From Limanda limanda (taxonomy: Eukaryota > Chordata > Actinopteri > Pleuronectiformes > Pleuronectidae), in NCBI RefSeq assembly GCF_963576545.1, contig NC_083653.1, positions 14,357,358 through 14,421,357 on the forward strand: a stretch of DNA of 64,000 nt, given 5' to 3'. Position 1 is the first letter of the stretch, and the number at the start of each line of letters is the position of its first letter. The notes beneath the pieces are model-generated. The model searched no databases, was not told where the DNA came from, and worked only from the letters and a program-made list of their open reading frames with translations. Position numbers and translations under genes: made by a program. Of the stretch, positions 10,256-23,522 are shown piece after piece.

Positions 10256-12610
10256 CTATAAATAGCCCCTCTGAGAGCCACAGATGTGCACAGTTGTGTG
10301 TTCTCCCATGGTGCCCCGTGTCTGTTGAATGATTTAACAAACTGCCCCCTCTGCTGTGGTAATGACTTATCCCAACTGAAGTCTGGTGCAAATCTTGTGA
10401 GCTGGAGCAATGAAGTCTCAGGCTACAAATTATGTTTTGGGCAGAGGCATTTATTGGAGGATTGACGCATGAAGGAACAGTTAAGACTTTATCAACTTAA
10501 GAGTCGTAATGTCAATCCTAAGCTGAGGCTGCCCTTGAAAGACGGCTGGGTATGTACTCATAAACTTGGCTCTAACATGCATACAGTGGTTTTGTACCTT
10601 TCCTTTTGTCTGAGGAACTCTTCTATCGGACATTCAAATGTAAGCTTCAGGTGATTATTAACCTAATCCATGTTGTAACTTCTTTTTACTTCTGTCCTGC
10701 AGAGAGGGCCAGCTAGCTCTTCTTTTGTCTCGAGGAATGTCAGAGGGCACATTTCTTGAAGAAGCTCGGACTTCCCTTCAGTTGTTTTCCGTCGTGCTCC
10801 ATTGGATTAAGCTTGGTTGCTATGGTAACTGCTGATGATAACGTGGCCTGTATCTTTCCCTTTAGAAGTGTAGTGGACTTTGGTGACTCCATTCAGACCT
10901 TGCATTGTGTAGGAGACCCACTGAATGTGGCAACGGCAAGTAATTACGAAAGAGAATTAAACTAAATGAGAAAAACAGATTTCAAATATGGAAAACCAAT
11001 TTTCATCAAGTACCTCAATTATTACAGCAGGCTTCTGTATGTCCCCTTTTTTTTTTCCACCTGACATTTCTCTTTTGATTGAAACAATGACGGTCCTCTC
11101 TTTCTGCCGGACAAACATTTTCTCTCTGATGCTGCAGAGTGTCTGAGTTTTTCAGCTCAACAGTGCAAACCGGGTGATAGATGATCTGTGCTGATAGCGC
11201 GAAGCCGGATCTATACAGAGTCTCGTTTACAATAACAGTGTGGGCCCTGGAGTGCATGCGAGTGCATTACAGTGTGTAATCAATATGCTCTGACAGCGGC
11301 TGATGTAATAATATGCATGTGCTGCTGGCAAACCATTTCAAGGCTTTACACACATGAATGATCTCATGGATGGGTTGCTTCTCAATTATACTGCAGCAAG
11401 AACCAGGTGTAGTGTAAAGCCTCCATTTTCTAAAGCGTGAGGCATGAGGAAAATAACAGATTCCAATGCACGGCGCCTCTGGCAATGTACCACGTTTACC
11501 AATTTTCAAAATTAAAATCCATTGGATTTGCACTGGTGTAACGTGTGGGGATGTTCTGCATCATCTGAGAGGAATGCAGCAAATACGGTTTTAACCACAA
11601 TATCCCTTCCGGTCAAATTTACTATCAACATGCAATATGAGTAAATATCCCCTTTAAAGATTTGGGGAAGATAGTATTAATCTAACTGTTACTGCTGTAT
11701 GGCCACTATGGAATTATAATATTATGAGTATATGTTAGGAGTAGATAATGTTGGGGTCTCCTATCTTCTAGTAAATCATAAACCATGCTTCTTTGAATAT
11801 TAAATTGTACACAAATCAATATTATATGAATCAAAGTGTGTGTGAATCGAAAGTACTCACACATGTTGATGAACCCACAGAGAGTTAATACTGATAAGAC
11901 ACTGCAGATATCCTTAGACTTAATGTTTTAGTATCTGAAAGCTCATAATTTTTATTGTATCACTAGTTTTTTTGACTTCCTCTGCTCATGTTAAACTGCT
12001 TTTCAGTGGAACCAGTTATTTTCACTAAATAATATCTGGTCAGCTCTGATAAGCAACTACTTGCTGGATTTGTGGGGCTTTTGGCAGCTCAAGAGCCAGG
12101 TATGTCCTATAAGAGTTAGCCGACCAAAATAGAGCAAAAAAGCAGAGTGAATGTTGGACATTTGTCAGAAAGCCAACTAGCTTTGTGTCTGCTGGACGTG
12201 TTGATTGGGAATTGTCTGCTGCCCAGTCGACAAAAACCCAATTACCACTGCTCTACATTATTAATGCATCATAGAAAAGGAGTATAATGTTTCCCTATTT
12301 GAGAAAACCCAGCACCTTTTGCACCTCTGTCCATTATGGGACATGTGGCTCTCTCTGAGGTGTCTTTCCCCTTTTACAGTGTTTTTTAGGATAGTGTTCA
12401 TCAAAGCGTGTCCTACCTTGTTAAGCCCTATGAGACAAATTGTCATTTGTGAATATGGGCTTGGATTGATTGAACTGTGAAATAGTTGCATGCTGCTGCA
12501 GGCTTCCCTAGACTCATGTGACCAGTAGCTCGCTTGTTAATGTCGGCAAACTTTAATTTACTGTGCTATTAGCTTTGATATTCCATTGAAACTCGAAGCA
12601 CAGGGCAAGA

Positions 12611-12690
12611 ACTAGCTCATCAGGTTGCGTTGGTAAGGTGCATAATGCACGTAGGAGGCTTGGGTCCTCCCATGGGTTCGATTCCGATCT
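12611..12690 (+). repeat. tRNA-like sequence, probable SINE head or decayed tRNA pseudogene
   Basis: An A-box-like TAGCTCATCAGG at 12613-12624 and a near-canonical B-box GGGTTCGATTCC at 12674-12685 are about 50 bp apart, as in RNA polymerase III promoters. I could not fold a full cloverleaf with an acceptor stem, so this is not called as a functional tRNA gene. Confidence 0.5.
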
Positions 12691-13726
12691 GGCCGATCTG
12701 GCAAAGCATGTTTTAAATGTGTGTTCGTCAACCTTCATCGACCATATGTGAAAACAGTGTTAATTAACAGTAGGTGTTGTCCCTACAGTACTTGACAAGT
12801 TGGAGCAATCTTTTTTTAAAAACCCCCTCATTTTGAGAGCATATGGCAAACTTCAAACATGACTGTGCTGACTTTGTTTTGGACGGCTTAACAGCGCTGA
12901 ACTTATTTCCCTGTTATCACTGAGCATTTTTTTCTAAGTTGGCATTGTGCAGTTTTATCACACAGCTGAAATTGGCTTTTTCCCCTCAGTCCTTTTGTAA
13001 CAAACTAGAAGTTTATTTCCAGTGGTCCTGGCACAGAATCGATAATAAGCTTGGTGTGATAACAGAAACAATTATTTTTTAAATTGTTACCGTATGCAGA
13101 TTGCATATGTTTTCCTCCTCGCGTGTTACTCTCACTCAGTCCTCTTACTCTCTATCTGGCTGGCCCAGTCTGCGTAGGTGATTACGGAGCCAGAGAACTA
13201 GCAGGATATGGTTAGTGGTCCTCGGGGGTTGGTCTGAGAACATTAAACCCACAGCGACAACGAGCCCCAGCTGTTGGAGGGTTTTTTTCACGTTCATTTG
13301 TTTGTCAAATTTAGCATCTCTGCCACTGCCAAGAACCCCCTCTGCCACTCAGCCACTCCAGAACCGTGGTGACAAGAGTGGTTTTAGCCAAATCCAATTT
13401 AATTTCCACTGGCGGTGGTGGATAAAGCTGTCTCCATATACCCCGACTGATTCCAAGGAAGGCCAGGCACTGCACTGGGAGCTGCTCCTTCAACACAAGG
13501 ACACCATGCACAGTCAAACACAACTTTGCACTCGCGCACACATGCACATGCACATTCTCTCATATTCTCTCATTGTGTTTCTGCAGAGAGGAACATTATG
13601 TCACTGTTATGGAAATGAGATTACGAAATGAAGAAAATAGAGCCACATTTTAAGATGCCTACTTCCAGCCTTTAGCTTCTCTGCTTCCTTTTTTTTCTTT
13701 TACTTTCAGCCACCAAGAAGCTGTAT

Positions 13727-13752
13727 ATGTGTGTGTGTGTGTGTGTGTGTCT
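13727..13752 (+). repeat. Short (GT)n microsatellite
   Basis: A GT dinucleotide tract beginning just after GCTGTATA. Confidence 0.9.
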
Positions 13753-14144
13753 CTGTATTCGCCTGCAGATGGTTGTATGGGTGGGGAAGTGCGGGGGAGT
13801 GACACTCCAGCCGCAGATGCACATTTATGCAAACGATGTATCTTAACCCACAGGTTCATGACAACATTTGTTCGACATTTAAAACAGCGCTGTTAAATCA
13901 CAAGCGCTTGTTGAGCAAGCAAACGACTGATTTCAACTCAGCATTAGTTTGACTATAAAGATCCACTCGATATTAACCATTGATTTTTTTTTTTTTCTCC
14001 CCTCCTGGTTTGCTCTTCTCACATCAGTGTTAGTGGCAGATGTGCTTCTCATGCCAATGCCAATTCCCTGACTGGGCGGATGGGGGGAAAAAAGGAAAAA
14101 CATCAGAAAAAAGTATCTAATTAACATCTAAATGTGCCACCAGC

Positions 14145-14590
14145 AGACTTGTTTTTTTTAGCTCATTGCTCCCAAATGACCTCTGCTCAGCTGCTCAGCC
14201 CACATGAACGCTCACTCTCCTAACATCTTGTAATTTTGCTCTGCATGGAGCCTCCTAATGACAGATGGAGAAGAGGAGGGTGGCTTGGAAAAATTGATTA
14301 TTGATTAATTGACCGTAAACATGCGCACACACTGCAAAATTGTTGGAATTACCTCGATTTGAACCAGTTACAGCACTGACACACTGATCACGCTTTTCTA
14401 TCGCATATATTTGCTATAATATATAATAATATCCCAGTAATATTATTGAAATGGGGCCATTCTGCATGATGAATACCTTTACCGGGGATATTTCAAGTGG
14501 CCTACATATAGTTCACAGGGATTCTTCACTTTTCTTTTTGTGGAGTTTTTGACCACTAGAGGGGCTAGGGAGCAAGTCTGTGATCATTTT
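14145..14590 (+). repeat. Diverged local duplication, unit 1
   Basis: This unit shares ordered blocks with the next about 440 bp: TTGCTCTGCATGGAGCC, GGTGGCTTGGAAAAA, TTGATTATTGATTAATTGA, ATTACCTCGATTTGAACCAG and TTTTTGACCACTAGAGG. The blocks recur in the same order in unit 2 at offsets of about 430-450 bp. No coding potential is seen. Confidence 0.6.
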
Positions 14591-15045
14591 GTTTGTACAC
14601 TTATGAGGATACACTCACTAAAGCCCACAGATGGCACATTCTGTTGTCATTTTCAGGCCATTCTGATAAATGTCTGTTGGTGGTGGAAATGCTCTGCGTG
14701 CAACCCCCTTATGATGGATGTAGTAGATGGTGGTGGCTTAGAAAAAAAGATTATTAATTAATTGATGGTTAACATGTATATAGACTATAAAATGGTTTAA
14801 AATACCTTGATTTGAACCAGCTACAGAACTAAAATGCTGATCTTGCTTCTTTTCCACAGATGTTATTGACATTGAGGAATCTGTAAGGTGCCATCCTATG
14901 CAATAAAAACTTTGATATGTAAAGTACATGTTGTTCATAATGCTACTCTACTATTCCATAAAGGCAACTTTTGTGGTTTTTGACCACTCAACGTGCTTTA
15001 GAGCAATGTTTTTATAAATGTGAGCCCATTTTGTTCCAGCTAATT
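14591..15045 (+). repeat. Diverged local duplication, unit 2
   Basis: Counterpart blocks are ATGCTCTGCGTGCAACC, GGTGGCTTAGAAAAA, AGATTATTAATTAATTGA, AATACCTTGATTTGAACCAG and TTTTTGACCACTCAACG. They are collinear with unit 1 with many substitutions and small indels, pointing to an old tandem duplication. Confidence 0.6.
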
Positions 15046-18000
15046 CTGCAGATCAGTAAACAAGTAAACAATAATGTAAATAATGTACAATTTTAAATAT
15101 TAAAAACAGTTGTTTCACGAGGAGGGACATACCTCAAGGACACAAATCATTTTGTTAAGTGATAAGATAAGTGTAAACATAACTTTGAACACCACAGGAC
15201 ACATGGAGGCAAATGCAGGCTTTTACTTTATTGTACTTCGTACAAAAAATATACAGTAAAAAGTGTGAGGAAGTTATTGCAGGATGAAGGACTAACGTTT
15301 TTCATCATTATTCATGATCACGTCATCATCAAATCGGAGCTAAGCAGTATTATAATCTCCCCACGTCACAGTGGCCACGTCTTCATGTGGAGCTACTTTT
15401 GGACAAGTTTTTTAACCTTGGCTCATCTCTCCAAACCATTGTTGTGTCTTATCTCTCTGTCGGAAAGTCAGAGTGTCCTCTCGCAGAGATATTATTCACC
15501 TTCCATCAGTTGTAATCTATCTGGTTTACTACTTTCACCTTGGGTCCTACGCATACTGCAGTAAAAAAAAAGGGGACTCTGTATTACGACTCAAATATGG
15601 GGTGGATTCGAAATATCTTCCTCTGACTTTACTCTAAGTCACTATTAAGTGAAGAAGAATAAAACAAAATCAACAAAATAGACCCAAACCATAATAAGCT
15701 CCATAACACAGAGCATTTGGTGAATTATAAATGCAAACACTTGTATTATACAGCGTTTGAGGTACAACACTTGTTGATTCAGGAAGAACAAATGTAGCAA
15801 ATCCATAAATGCTTATTGTTTTGTTGGTAATTCAGAATTTGAAGTAGATAAGGTTATTATAACGGGGCGCGAGCTCAGACTGTGCAAAAACAATTGTTGC
15901 AATTTTATACATCATTACTTCCTTCCCCTCTGAACATTACATGGATTTAAAGCAGCACAAAATAAATACTGTAGTACTTAATTGATCCAAAAATGTGTAT
16001 ATGCTTGTTTCACATTTTTTACATAATTTCCTGCACAAAAGAGCATCCCAGTTTAAATAATAAACCTGTGGTATGTTTATTAGTATCACTGACCGTCTGT
16101 GTCCTGCTGTGATGCTTTGAAACCCTTGTCCACCACCTGCGTCCTCTCTTCCAGGATGTCTTTTATCTCCGACCTGTCAGTGCGTTGACGTCTCACTTTA
16201 AGCGGCCGGCGATTCCCACTGCATTAACGTCTCATTATCCATTCCAGGATATCTTTTCTGGATATCGCTGCGAGTCGCTGCTATCGGGAGACTATCAAGG
16301 GCCTTCATGAAAACTAAACACTGAGGACATTATGTGGTAACGACGGCGGTTTGAGTTCACGCTTTGGGCCAAGTGATCTGAATGATCTTATATGTGTGAC
16401 TGTGTGAACATTACTGTGCTCATTACTTGCGCTTAAGAGAGGGTTGTTTGCTTCTGTCGCTGCAAGCTCAGTGTTTTTCTGCGTAAAGACTGAGTGTATG
16501 TTTAAATATATTTGTGTGTGTGTGTGTAGCAGGTTGCAGCAGCAGCAGCAGCTATGGCATTTGAAGATCATTAATTGTGGGGTGTTTCTCTACATTCCTC
16601 CAGGACTGATAGTATGCTGCAGAGATCCTGGCTCATTGGAGTGAATGGCATTAGCACTTTGTTTGGCTCGTGCCCTGGGGTCTCGTTTCTAAGCCCTTTT
16701 TGTTTTAAGTGGCAGCCTTGCGTGACACGGCCGTACACTGAGCCTATTTCTCAAGCCCTTATCCGCCCTTGTGGGATTCACCACCACATTGCGTTCATCT
16801 CCAAATGTAGACAGAGAGGATCGAGGCCAAGAGCGCACCTACAATGCTTCATGAGCGGCCGGTTAGCATCCGCATAGGCGCTCATCAATCTGCAACATGA
16901 AGCTACCATTGCTGAATGGGACAAATACGGAGGGGACCAGTGGTTAAGGCTACACTTCGCTCCAGACTCCCAGTGCAGTGTGAGGAAGGAGTGCAGCCGT
17001 GCTCATTAGCATCGCAGTCTGGATGGAGGTAGTCTGCTGCCGGGGCTGAGTCTGCCGAGAGAGGCCCGCACAGGAAGCTGCTCTTCCAACATTAAAGCCA
17101 AGCGACACTCCTTACGATTTCTGCCTGACTTTCTTTATTTCTTTTTTTTTCTTTCCCTTCACCAATTTGTTCTCCTCCTCCTAATCATATCCTGCATCCG
17201 ATCCCCAAATCATCTCATCCCAAACCTCTTCACAAATCATGCAAGTTGGAGAGGAATGAAACGCTGAACAGATGCTCGGTGTTGTCAGGGGTCGCTCTCA
17301 TGCAACGGGCGCTTTCACAGCTCAGTGGAGGCAAGCCGTTTTGAGGCAGATCACTCATTCCTCCTTTCCGTTTAACCCCCGTCCCTTATGTCTCGCTGTA
17401 TGTTGCTTTAACTTAAAGATCCTTCCTGCCTCTCGATGTCTTTCTGTCGACTACGTGTTGGAGAGAAGCCCCAGTGCACTGAGAACAGCTGTGGATAGTT
17501 TAAAGTCCTGAACTTGCACTTCAGTGTGTGAAAAGTAGTGAATGTGATTAACCTATATTGCAGTTTCTGGCAGTTTTATCCCTAATTGCATAACTTTCAA
17601 GCATTATGCTAAAATGATTGTGCTACAAGATGAGATTTGTTGCAAAATTCAATATCCACCTTTTAAACATGGACACCACACACACTCCCCATGGTCCAAT
17701 GACGGCTGAGGATATTTTAGGTGAATGTTTAAATGTTGGGAAATTATATCAACGTCACTTTCAGACATTGGTCCGAAAGATAATATAACTGTTATTTTTG
17801 ACTCTGTGTTTTTCAATTATTATTGCTGCTTAATTTCTCTTTCTTTTTAAGTGAACTGATTTCTGTAACATTTTGCAATTAAACTAATTTGGCCTGTAAG
17901 CTGATTGGATGATAAGGAGAGCTATTTAAACAAATTGCTTCCTGCGATTGGTTGTTTACAGTTGGTCATCTACTTGACATTGCATTTGAATCGTTGCTGC

Positions 18001-18947
18001 ACAGTGCACACACTGGCTAAATAGGTTAGGTTCAAAACTGGGGGTCATCTTCCAATTGGAAGTGATATCCGTCGGTTGCTGCTTCTCACATCCTCACATC
18101 TACTTGTTTCTGTGAAGATTATTTTCAGTCTCTTACATCCTGCATCAGTAAATGTCGAGGTTATCCTGCACGGTCAAATATTGACTCAAAATGATAGAAA
18201 TAGATCAAGAAAATAAATTGTGTGGCTTCTTGATACCTCACTTGATAAGAAGGTAGCAGAATTCCACCTATAAAACACTTTGGTAGGTCTTGAATATCAC
18301 CAAGTGTGACTACAATAGAAAATAGTGAAGTCAAGTTGCGATTGTGGTATCTGTTTCAGGGTCACAGCTCATGTGTTTTGAAGATGCAGCAGTGCTGTAT
18401 TTGTGGATTTGGATTGTTGGAACGATTAAATATGAAGCAAAACAAAGCTGCTAGCATTAACTTGAGCAGCACAGGAGCAAGACCGAAATGTAATTCCGAA
18501 AAAAACAACCTGTATATAAATGTTAGTCCTTTATTACCTGAATTGATGCTTCACTAACAAACAAAAAATGATGTCCATTAAATGCATAGGTTCTCTCCGT
18601 GATCCGAATCTAAAAGGGAGTATCTGTGTATGACAGACACTTTACTGTTTGTTTACTGTGTTTGTTTATTGTTTAAACTTTGCATTTCCAGGATACGCTC
18701 AGTTTTCCTAGCAGTGCTTAATACTGAAATGATTAAATGACTTTGCTCCACAAAGCAAATACAAGTAAATCTGATTAGTTTTCTCTGTCGTGTTCAGCGC
18801 AAACATGACCACCAAGCTTTGAGGGAGCCTTGTTTTAAATCAGACGACTTCTCTTTTCGATACACCATCTGTTGCGCTAAACTACTCACTCCCTTCACAA
18901 ACGACCAGAATGCTAACACTTTTCTTCTCTTCTTCTTTCCTCTGCAG

Positions 18948-19087
18948 CGCCTCCGACTGTTCGCATTATACACTCAGGGCACGCCTGTAATGTGGAGGAG
19001 GAGCGGCACACCGAGAGAGTCTACACCATCCGAGAGGGAGAGACCCTGGAGCTCACCTGTTTGGTTACGGGGCATCCGCGGCCACAT
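18948..19087 (+). CDS. mdga2: mdga2 exon encoding first half of Ig domain 1
   Basis: MDGA2 is a GPI-anchored Ig/MAM protein of the neuronal surface. In mammals its Ig1-Ig2 region contacts neuroligin dimers in cis and blocks neurexin binding. This exon starts after TTCCTCTGCAG with 2 nt completing an Ala codon (phase 1) and ends CCA CAT / gtaagt (phase 0), giving 140 nt. It encodes PPTVRIIHSGHACN, then EERHTERVYTIREGETLELT and CLVTGHPRPH. The Cys of LTCLV is the B-strand half of the Ig1 disulfide; an extra Cys sits in GHACN. The match is closer to MDGA2 (RIVHSG, EEER, GETLELTCLV) than to MDGA1. It is the first mdga2 exon in the window; the signal-peptide exon was not found. The next exon follows after a 9.8-kb intron. 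Confidence 0.95.
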
Positions 19088-22000
19088 GTAAGTAACTTGC
19101 CATCCGTTCGCCTGCCCTTCAATCCCAACATGCAGCAAGAGAATCGCGAGACAACATGCTATGTTATTTATCCCATCTCTCCTCCTGTCTCTCCTTCTGT
19201 GCGGCTTTTTTAATTTAATTCTGTATTAAAGTCACAGAGTGGCAGCAGCTTAAAAGTTTAATCCTTTAATTATTGATGGTTTATGTTGCATTGTGCACCT
19301 GCATGTTGATAATGAAAGCTTCCGAGTCTAATGAGAGTGCCGACGCAAAACAGCCCAAAACAGCTGCCAAAACAAAACCTATTGAGTGAGAAACAGGCCA
19401 CAGTGAAAAGACTCTGGGTCATGTGAATGCACATGGGTCCTCAGCATCTGAAAGAGAGTTGTTTTCCCTCAAAACTCTTTTATTCACTTTTCTGATTTGA
19501 TCTAATTAAAAGACCTTCCACTTTTCTTTTCTGAAGACACCGGGCTGTTGATTTTCTCGCCCAAATCGGAGAAATGTGCGGATAAAAATCTTGTTAATAA
19601 TAATAACGGAAGGCGAGCAGCAGAAACAAGATCCCATCTATTTGCTAACGAACGTGATCCATGCAGGTAGAAATGTCAGCTCTGCCGTAAATAACCCAAC
19701 CGTCACATTTTGTCCTCGCAGTAATCCGGGCAGGATTTGCACACACTAACCTTTCCGACTTTTATCGACTGTTGTTTCCAATTTGCTTGATACCACGAAT
19801 GACAAGGAACTTCAGCACTATCTCCGGTCAGGGCCCAGCTCATTTGCATTCAATAATATAATTCCCCCTTTGATCGATAAACAGAGCCATTAGTTTGTAC
19901 ACTTCCCCTCTGGACGTCAACGCAAAAGAACATATTGATCTTTATATTTCTGTTGAAAAGGTGAGGGCCTCTTAAATTAGCCACAGGTTCTGGAGCACCG
20001 TTCATCTCCTTCTGTTGTCAGGGTGGAGGTTGGGGGGGGGCATCGTAGCACTCATTATATGTCTTTCCTCTTAATTAGAATTTCAGAAGAACAGCAGAGT
20101 GAAGGGGAGGAAAGGGTGGAGGGCATGGATGAGTGGGAGATCAAAAGGCGATGCATGGCTGTGACAGGAGGGGAAGGATCTCCTTTGAACCCTAGTCATT
20201 ATGAGACTCACACAGATCCCTCGGCTCATCGGGCCTCGGCTGTGTCGCTCCGAAGTTTGGAATATATGTCAGCTTTGTCCCCCTCCGGTTGTGTCTTGGG
20301 ACCGCGGGCGGCGCACTCTCACTCGGAGAGGTTTCCGATGCTGAGGAGGTTATCTGGGGTGACGCTGGACCCCAGGCTGGCTTTGTGATGTCAGTGGAAA
20401 AACACAAGGGTACGCGACCTCGTCGGGACAAAGACTCAAGTTAATACAGCGATAAAAGCTCATCCTTTCATTAGAATTAAATATTAATCCCTAGAACATG
20501 TTCCGAGTCTGTCTGTGCCCCAAGTTTCCACATTTTAATTGAGTCGGGTTTCTATTTCTTTCAAGTGCATATGTGGGAAGAAAAAAAAATCAATCTGTTC
20601 TCTTTGCAAAGGTTGTAGTGCACTTTTCACTGTGTCCTGTCTGGATTAATGGGGCAAACGTTTGGTTTTATAATTGCTGGGGCGTTTTATTAATCAGTAC
20701 TTGCTCTGCACATCCTTTTTTATTGGACTACACATCAATACATAGACACTCAGACCTCAATTCTGCAGAACATTTGTTTATATGTAATTGGTACAACATG
20801 AGTTGTATATACAACCTGGGAGTCTGGCCGGTCTCACAATGAAAGTTTCAATAAAATTGGTTCTGTAGTTGTTTCTTGCAAACAAACAAACAAACAGGAA
20901 GGTAAACATACAGTGACACATACAGGCTTAAAGTACACAGGTGTTTAAGGATGTATCGTCATATCCTGGTTTCTGCATATTCTGATTAACATTCTAAAAT
21001 AAGCATGATTTAGCTTATTAAATTGAGTTTTATGATGTTTTTGCCCCAACATCAGATGAAAACGACACCAACCCAAACCTAAAATATTTATATCTCTGTG
21101 CCTATAGGTTTGCATAGGTGTATACAAACTCTGTATACCGTACTTAATATATATATATATACATACATACATAAATATCCCTTGTACCTTCTGATGCATG
21201 GACTAACAAAAACTATCCTGACAGGGTCAATGATTTCTATCCACAAACTCACAAATCAACAGTCTACCATTATACCAAAAACCATATAAACCATCAGCAT
21301 CATCTGAGCCTCCACAGGTTAGCAGTCGACATTAGGAGCTGCCTGCCTGACCTGCCAATACCAATAAAGACGGGGAAGTGGTCATCACGCTCGAGGAGGT
21401 TCATTAACCTCTTCTCTCAGTATCGAATTTGATGGACAGTGTGATGAGATTTATGCTCTCTCTTTAAGGAGGTGAATTCAAAGCTGCATATATTGATCGC
21501 TTTATTTTTTTGGCCACTTTCACTTCAATTTTTGGCCCTGAACACCCCTCTATGTCGGATCATGCAGGGAGGAGTTACTCAGTTACTTGGCGTGCACACA
21601 TCGATGTTAGTGAATCGTACAAAATAACAGACCCAATATTGTGTTTAATTCCAACAGCACATTGATCCACCCTCTCAAAAAAGATCATTAATTTGAATCA
21701 ATTAATAATTGATGAATTATTTATGACCATCAGGATTGAGGTCAGTAGAGACTTATCCAGCTGTTTTAATCAGTGCACTTCATTGATTAGTTTCAACTAA
21801 ACGTAAACTCACATCACAGTATTATGCACATGAACCGAGTGGAGTCCAGAGTCAGAGTTACACAGACTAAAAAAGACCCATGTTTCTTAAAGTGATGTTT
21901 ATTTATTGGTCCATCCTACTTAACGTAGTTCTAGGAAAAGGAGTTTTTAACATCACCAGTTCATGCCTTTTTGCATATATCATATCAAAGGGCTTACCAG

Positions 22001-22200
22001 TGTGTCTCAAAAAATAATTGAATAGTCTGTAATAATAACTGTTTATCATTTGGTTTTCTTGACCTCCGCTCATCGTCTTACGTGGCGGGGTTTTCTGAGG
22101 ACCTTGAACATGCTAAAGAGGCCATGTGATTTTGTTCAAAGAAATTCTGGGGTTGGCTCTCCTGACATTTCAGTATTGCTGAAAAAACGATGTATTGATG

Positions 22201-22400
22201 CGTGTTAGAAGAATCATCATCACACCGACCAGCTCGCAGTGAATCCTGCGGACAATCTCCTGCTGATTTGGACATTCTCAGTTTTTTCCCCGGGGGCTGT
22301 CAGGAGAAACTCCTGAAAAGGTCCGGAGGCTCTCCCTCTGACATGTGCCTTGGAGAATGCCTGGAGATTATCTGGAGTTCAGTGCATGACTGAGAGCAGC
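22201..22400 (-). repeat. Dispersed repeat, family shared with 44995-45277
   Basis: On the minus strand it reads CTGCTCTCAGTCATGCACTG, AACTCCAGATAATCTCCAGG, CCGGACCTTTTCAGGAGTTT, CTCCTGACAGCCCCC, AGGATTCAC and TTCTTCTAACACG. Diverged counterparts of most of these blocks appear in the same order at 44995-45277. Probably a non-autonomous transposon; class unknown. Confidence 0.6.
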
Positions 22401-23502
22401 TGTAGTAAAGCAAACTGCTACTAAATGGAAAATGTGAGCTGGGCCCAGGTTGATGTTTGCAATCAGGAGTGCGTAGCTCAGTGTGTAGTTTGATGATCTT
22501 CAAATGACTTTAAATAACTAACCTCTAGATCTGTGTTCACTCATCACCATTGAAGCCTGAGGGTTGCTAGATCATTAGGTCAGGAATCCCCTTTTTATAT
22601 ATATATTTTTCAGAAATAGGTGACTCAAAGCATTAAAAGGGACATCTTACTTTTACCTTGACATTGGTAGAGACATGTCCCTACTGTCCATATCCAAATC
22701 TACATCAATAATACAAAAATAAGGATTCCTCTAACTATACGGAGTCATTATCAATTACTTTTTTTTTAAACATACCATCAGTAACGTAAGCCTCCCTCAC
22801 CATCTGGACTGCCGTCTCAGAGGGAGCCGTCACACTACTCTGTCTCTCCCTCTAAATGGCCGGAATTAGTTCTGCATTAGCAAATCACAAGATTACTTTT
22901 TTCATCGTCACTGTTCAGATTCCCGTCTCTCTCGCTGACTTTGAGACGACTCGCTCCCCCCGGGTGACTTGGGCTGAGGTGGTTGGTGTGCCAAGTCCAA
23001 CGTCGGCACCACAAAGGACCGGCCACAGGGTAAATGGGGCCGCAGTTGGCAATTTCGCCGGCATTTAGGTCTTCAAATGTCCATCAATATGCACACTGCT
23101 AAAATTACCTAGACGCCCATCAGGCGTTCCTGCTGATGGAGTCTCTGGATGGGGTCCAGCCAGGCAGCAGCCTCGCGGTGGATCTCTCTGTCTGCTGCCT
23201 GCCCGTCCCACCCCGTCCCCAGAGGTAAAACAGAGGCTTTGCTTTCTAACAATCCTGTCCTTTATGCTTCCAACCACACACACACACACACACTCACATA
23301 CAATGGAACACAATTCACACTAGTGGCTGCCGCAACACTTGTCTGCCTTCCCATTTAATTGTCAAATAAATACATGTCCCTGTCAGTCAACCTCACGTCG
23401 TATAGTATGTCCTTTTCTCCTGCTGCCCCGTGGGTTTGGCATTTGAAGGCGTCACTATGGGCTGTGCAAGAAGACTGGGACTGTTGGCGTCTGGCAGGGT
23501 TC

Positions 23503-23522
23503 GGGGGGGGGGGGGGGGGGGG
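23503..23522 (+). repeat. Homopolymer of 20 G
   Basis: An uninterrupted G20 run within mdga2 intronic sequence. Shorter G runs occur at about 20031, 24126, 45822 and 46996. Confidence 0.9.

Larger units (their letters stand above)
1804..18947. other. Non-coding region between the RNF139-like exon and the first visible mdga2 exon
   Basis: About 17 kb with no exon that I can support on either strand. It should contain the 5' part of the RNF139-like gene, or one of its introns, and/or the first intron or upstream flank of mdga2. Recognised content is listed separately: an LTR-like block, two AAG-tailed repeat copies, SINE-like copies, (GT)n repeats, homopolymer G runs, and a diverged duplication at 14145-15045. 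The stretches 2800-6728, 10260-12600, 12690-14140 and 15050-18947 show nothing recognisable beyond scattered low-complexity tracts. No candidate signal-peptide exon for mdga2 and no upstream RNF139-like exon was seen. Confidence 0.6.

Noticed and set aside
12611..12690. Functional tRNA gene
   Set aside because: A- and B-box-like motifs are present, but I could not form a paired acceptor stem or a convincing anticodon arm, and no T-run terminator directly follows.
13215..13631. 138-residue + strand ORF and overlapping - strand ORFs
   Set aside because: No family resemblance and a biased composition from a CA-rich segment; chance ORFs.
14340..14370. B-box-like GGTTCAAATC on the - strand (also near 14820)
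   Set aside because: No A-box at the right distance and no cloverleaf; it is simply one of the blocks shared by the local duplication.
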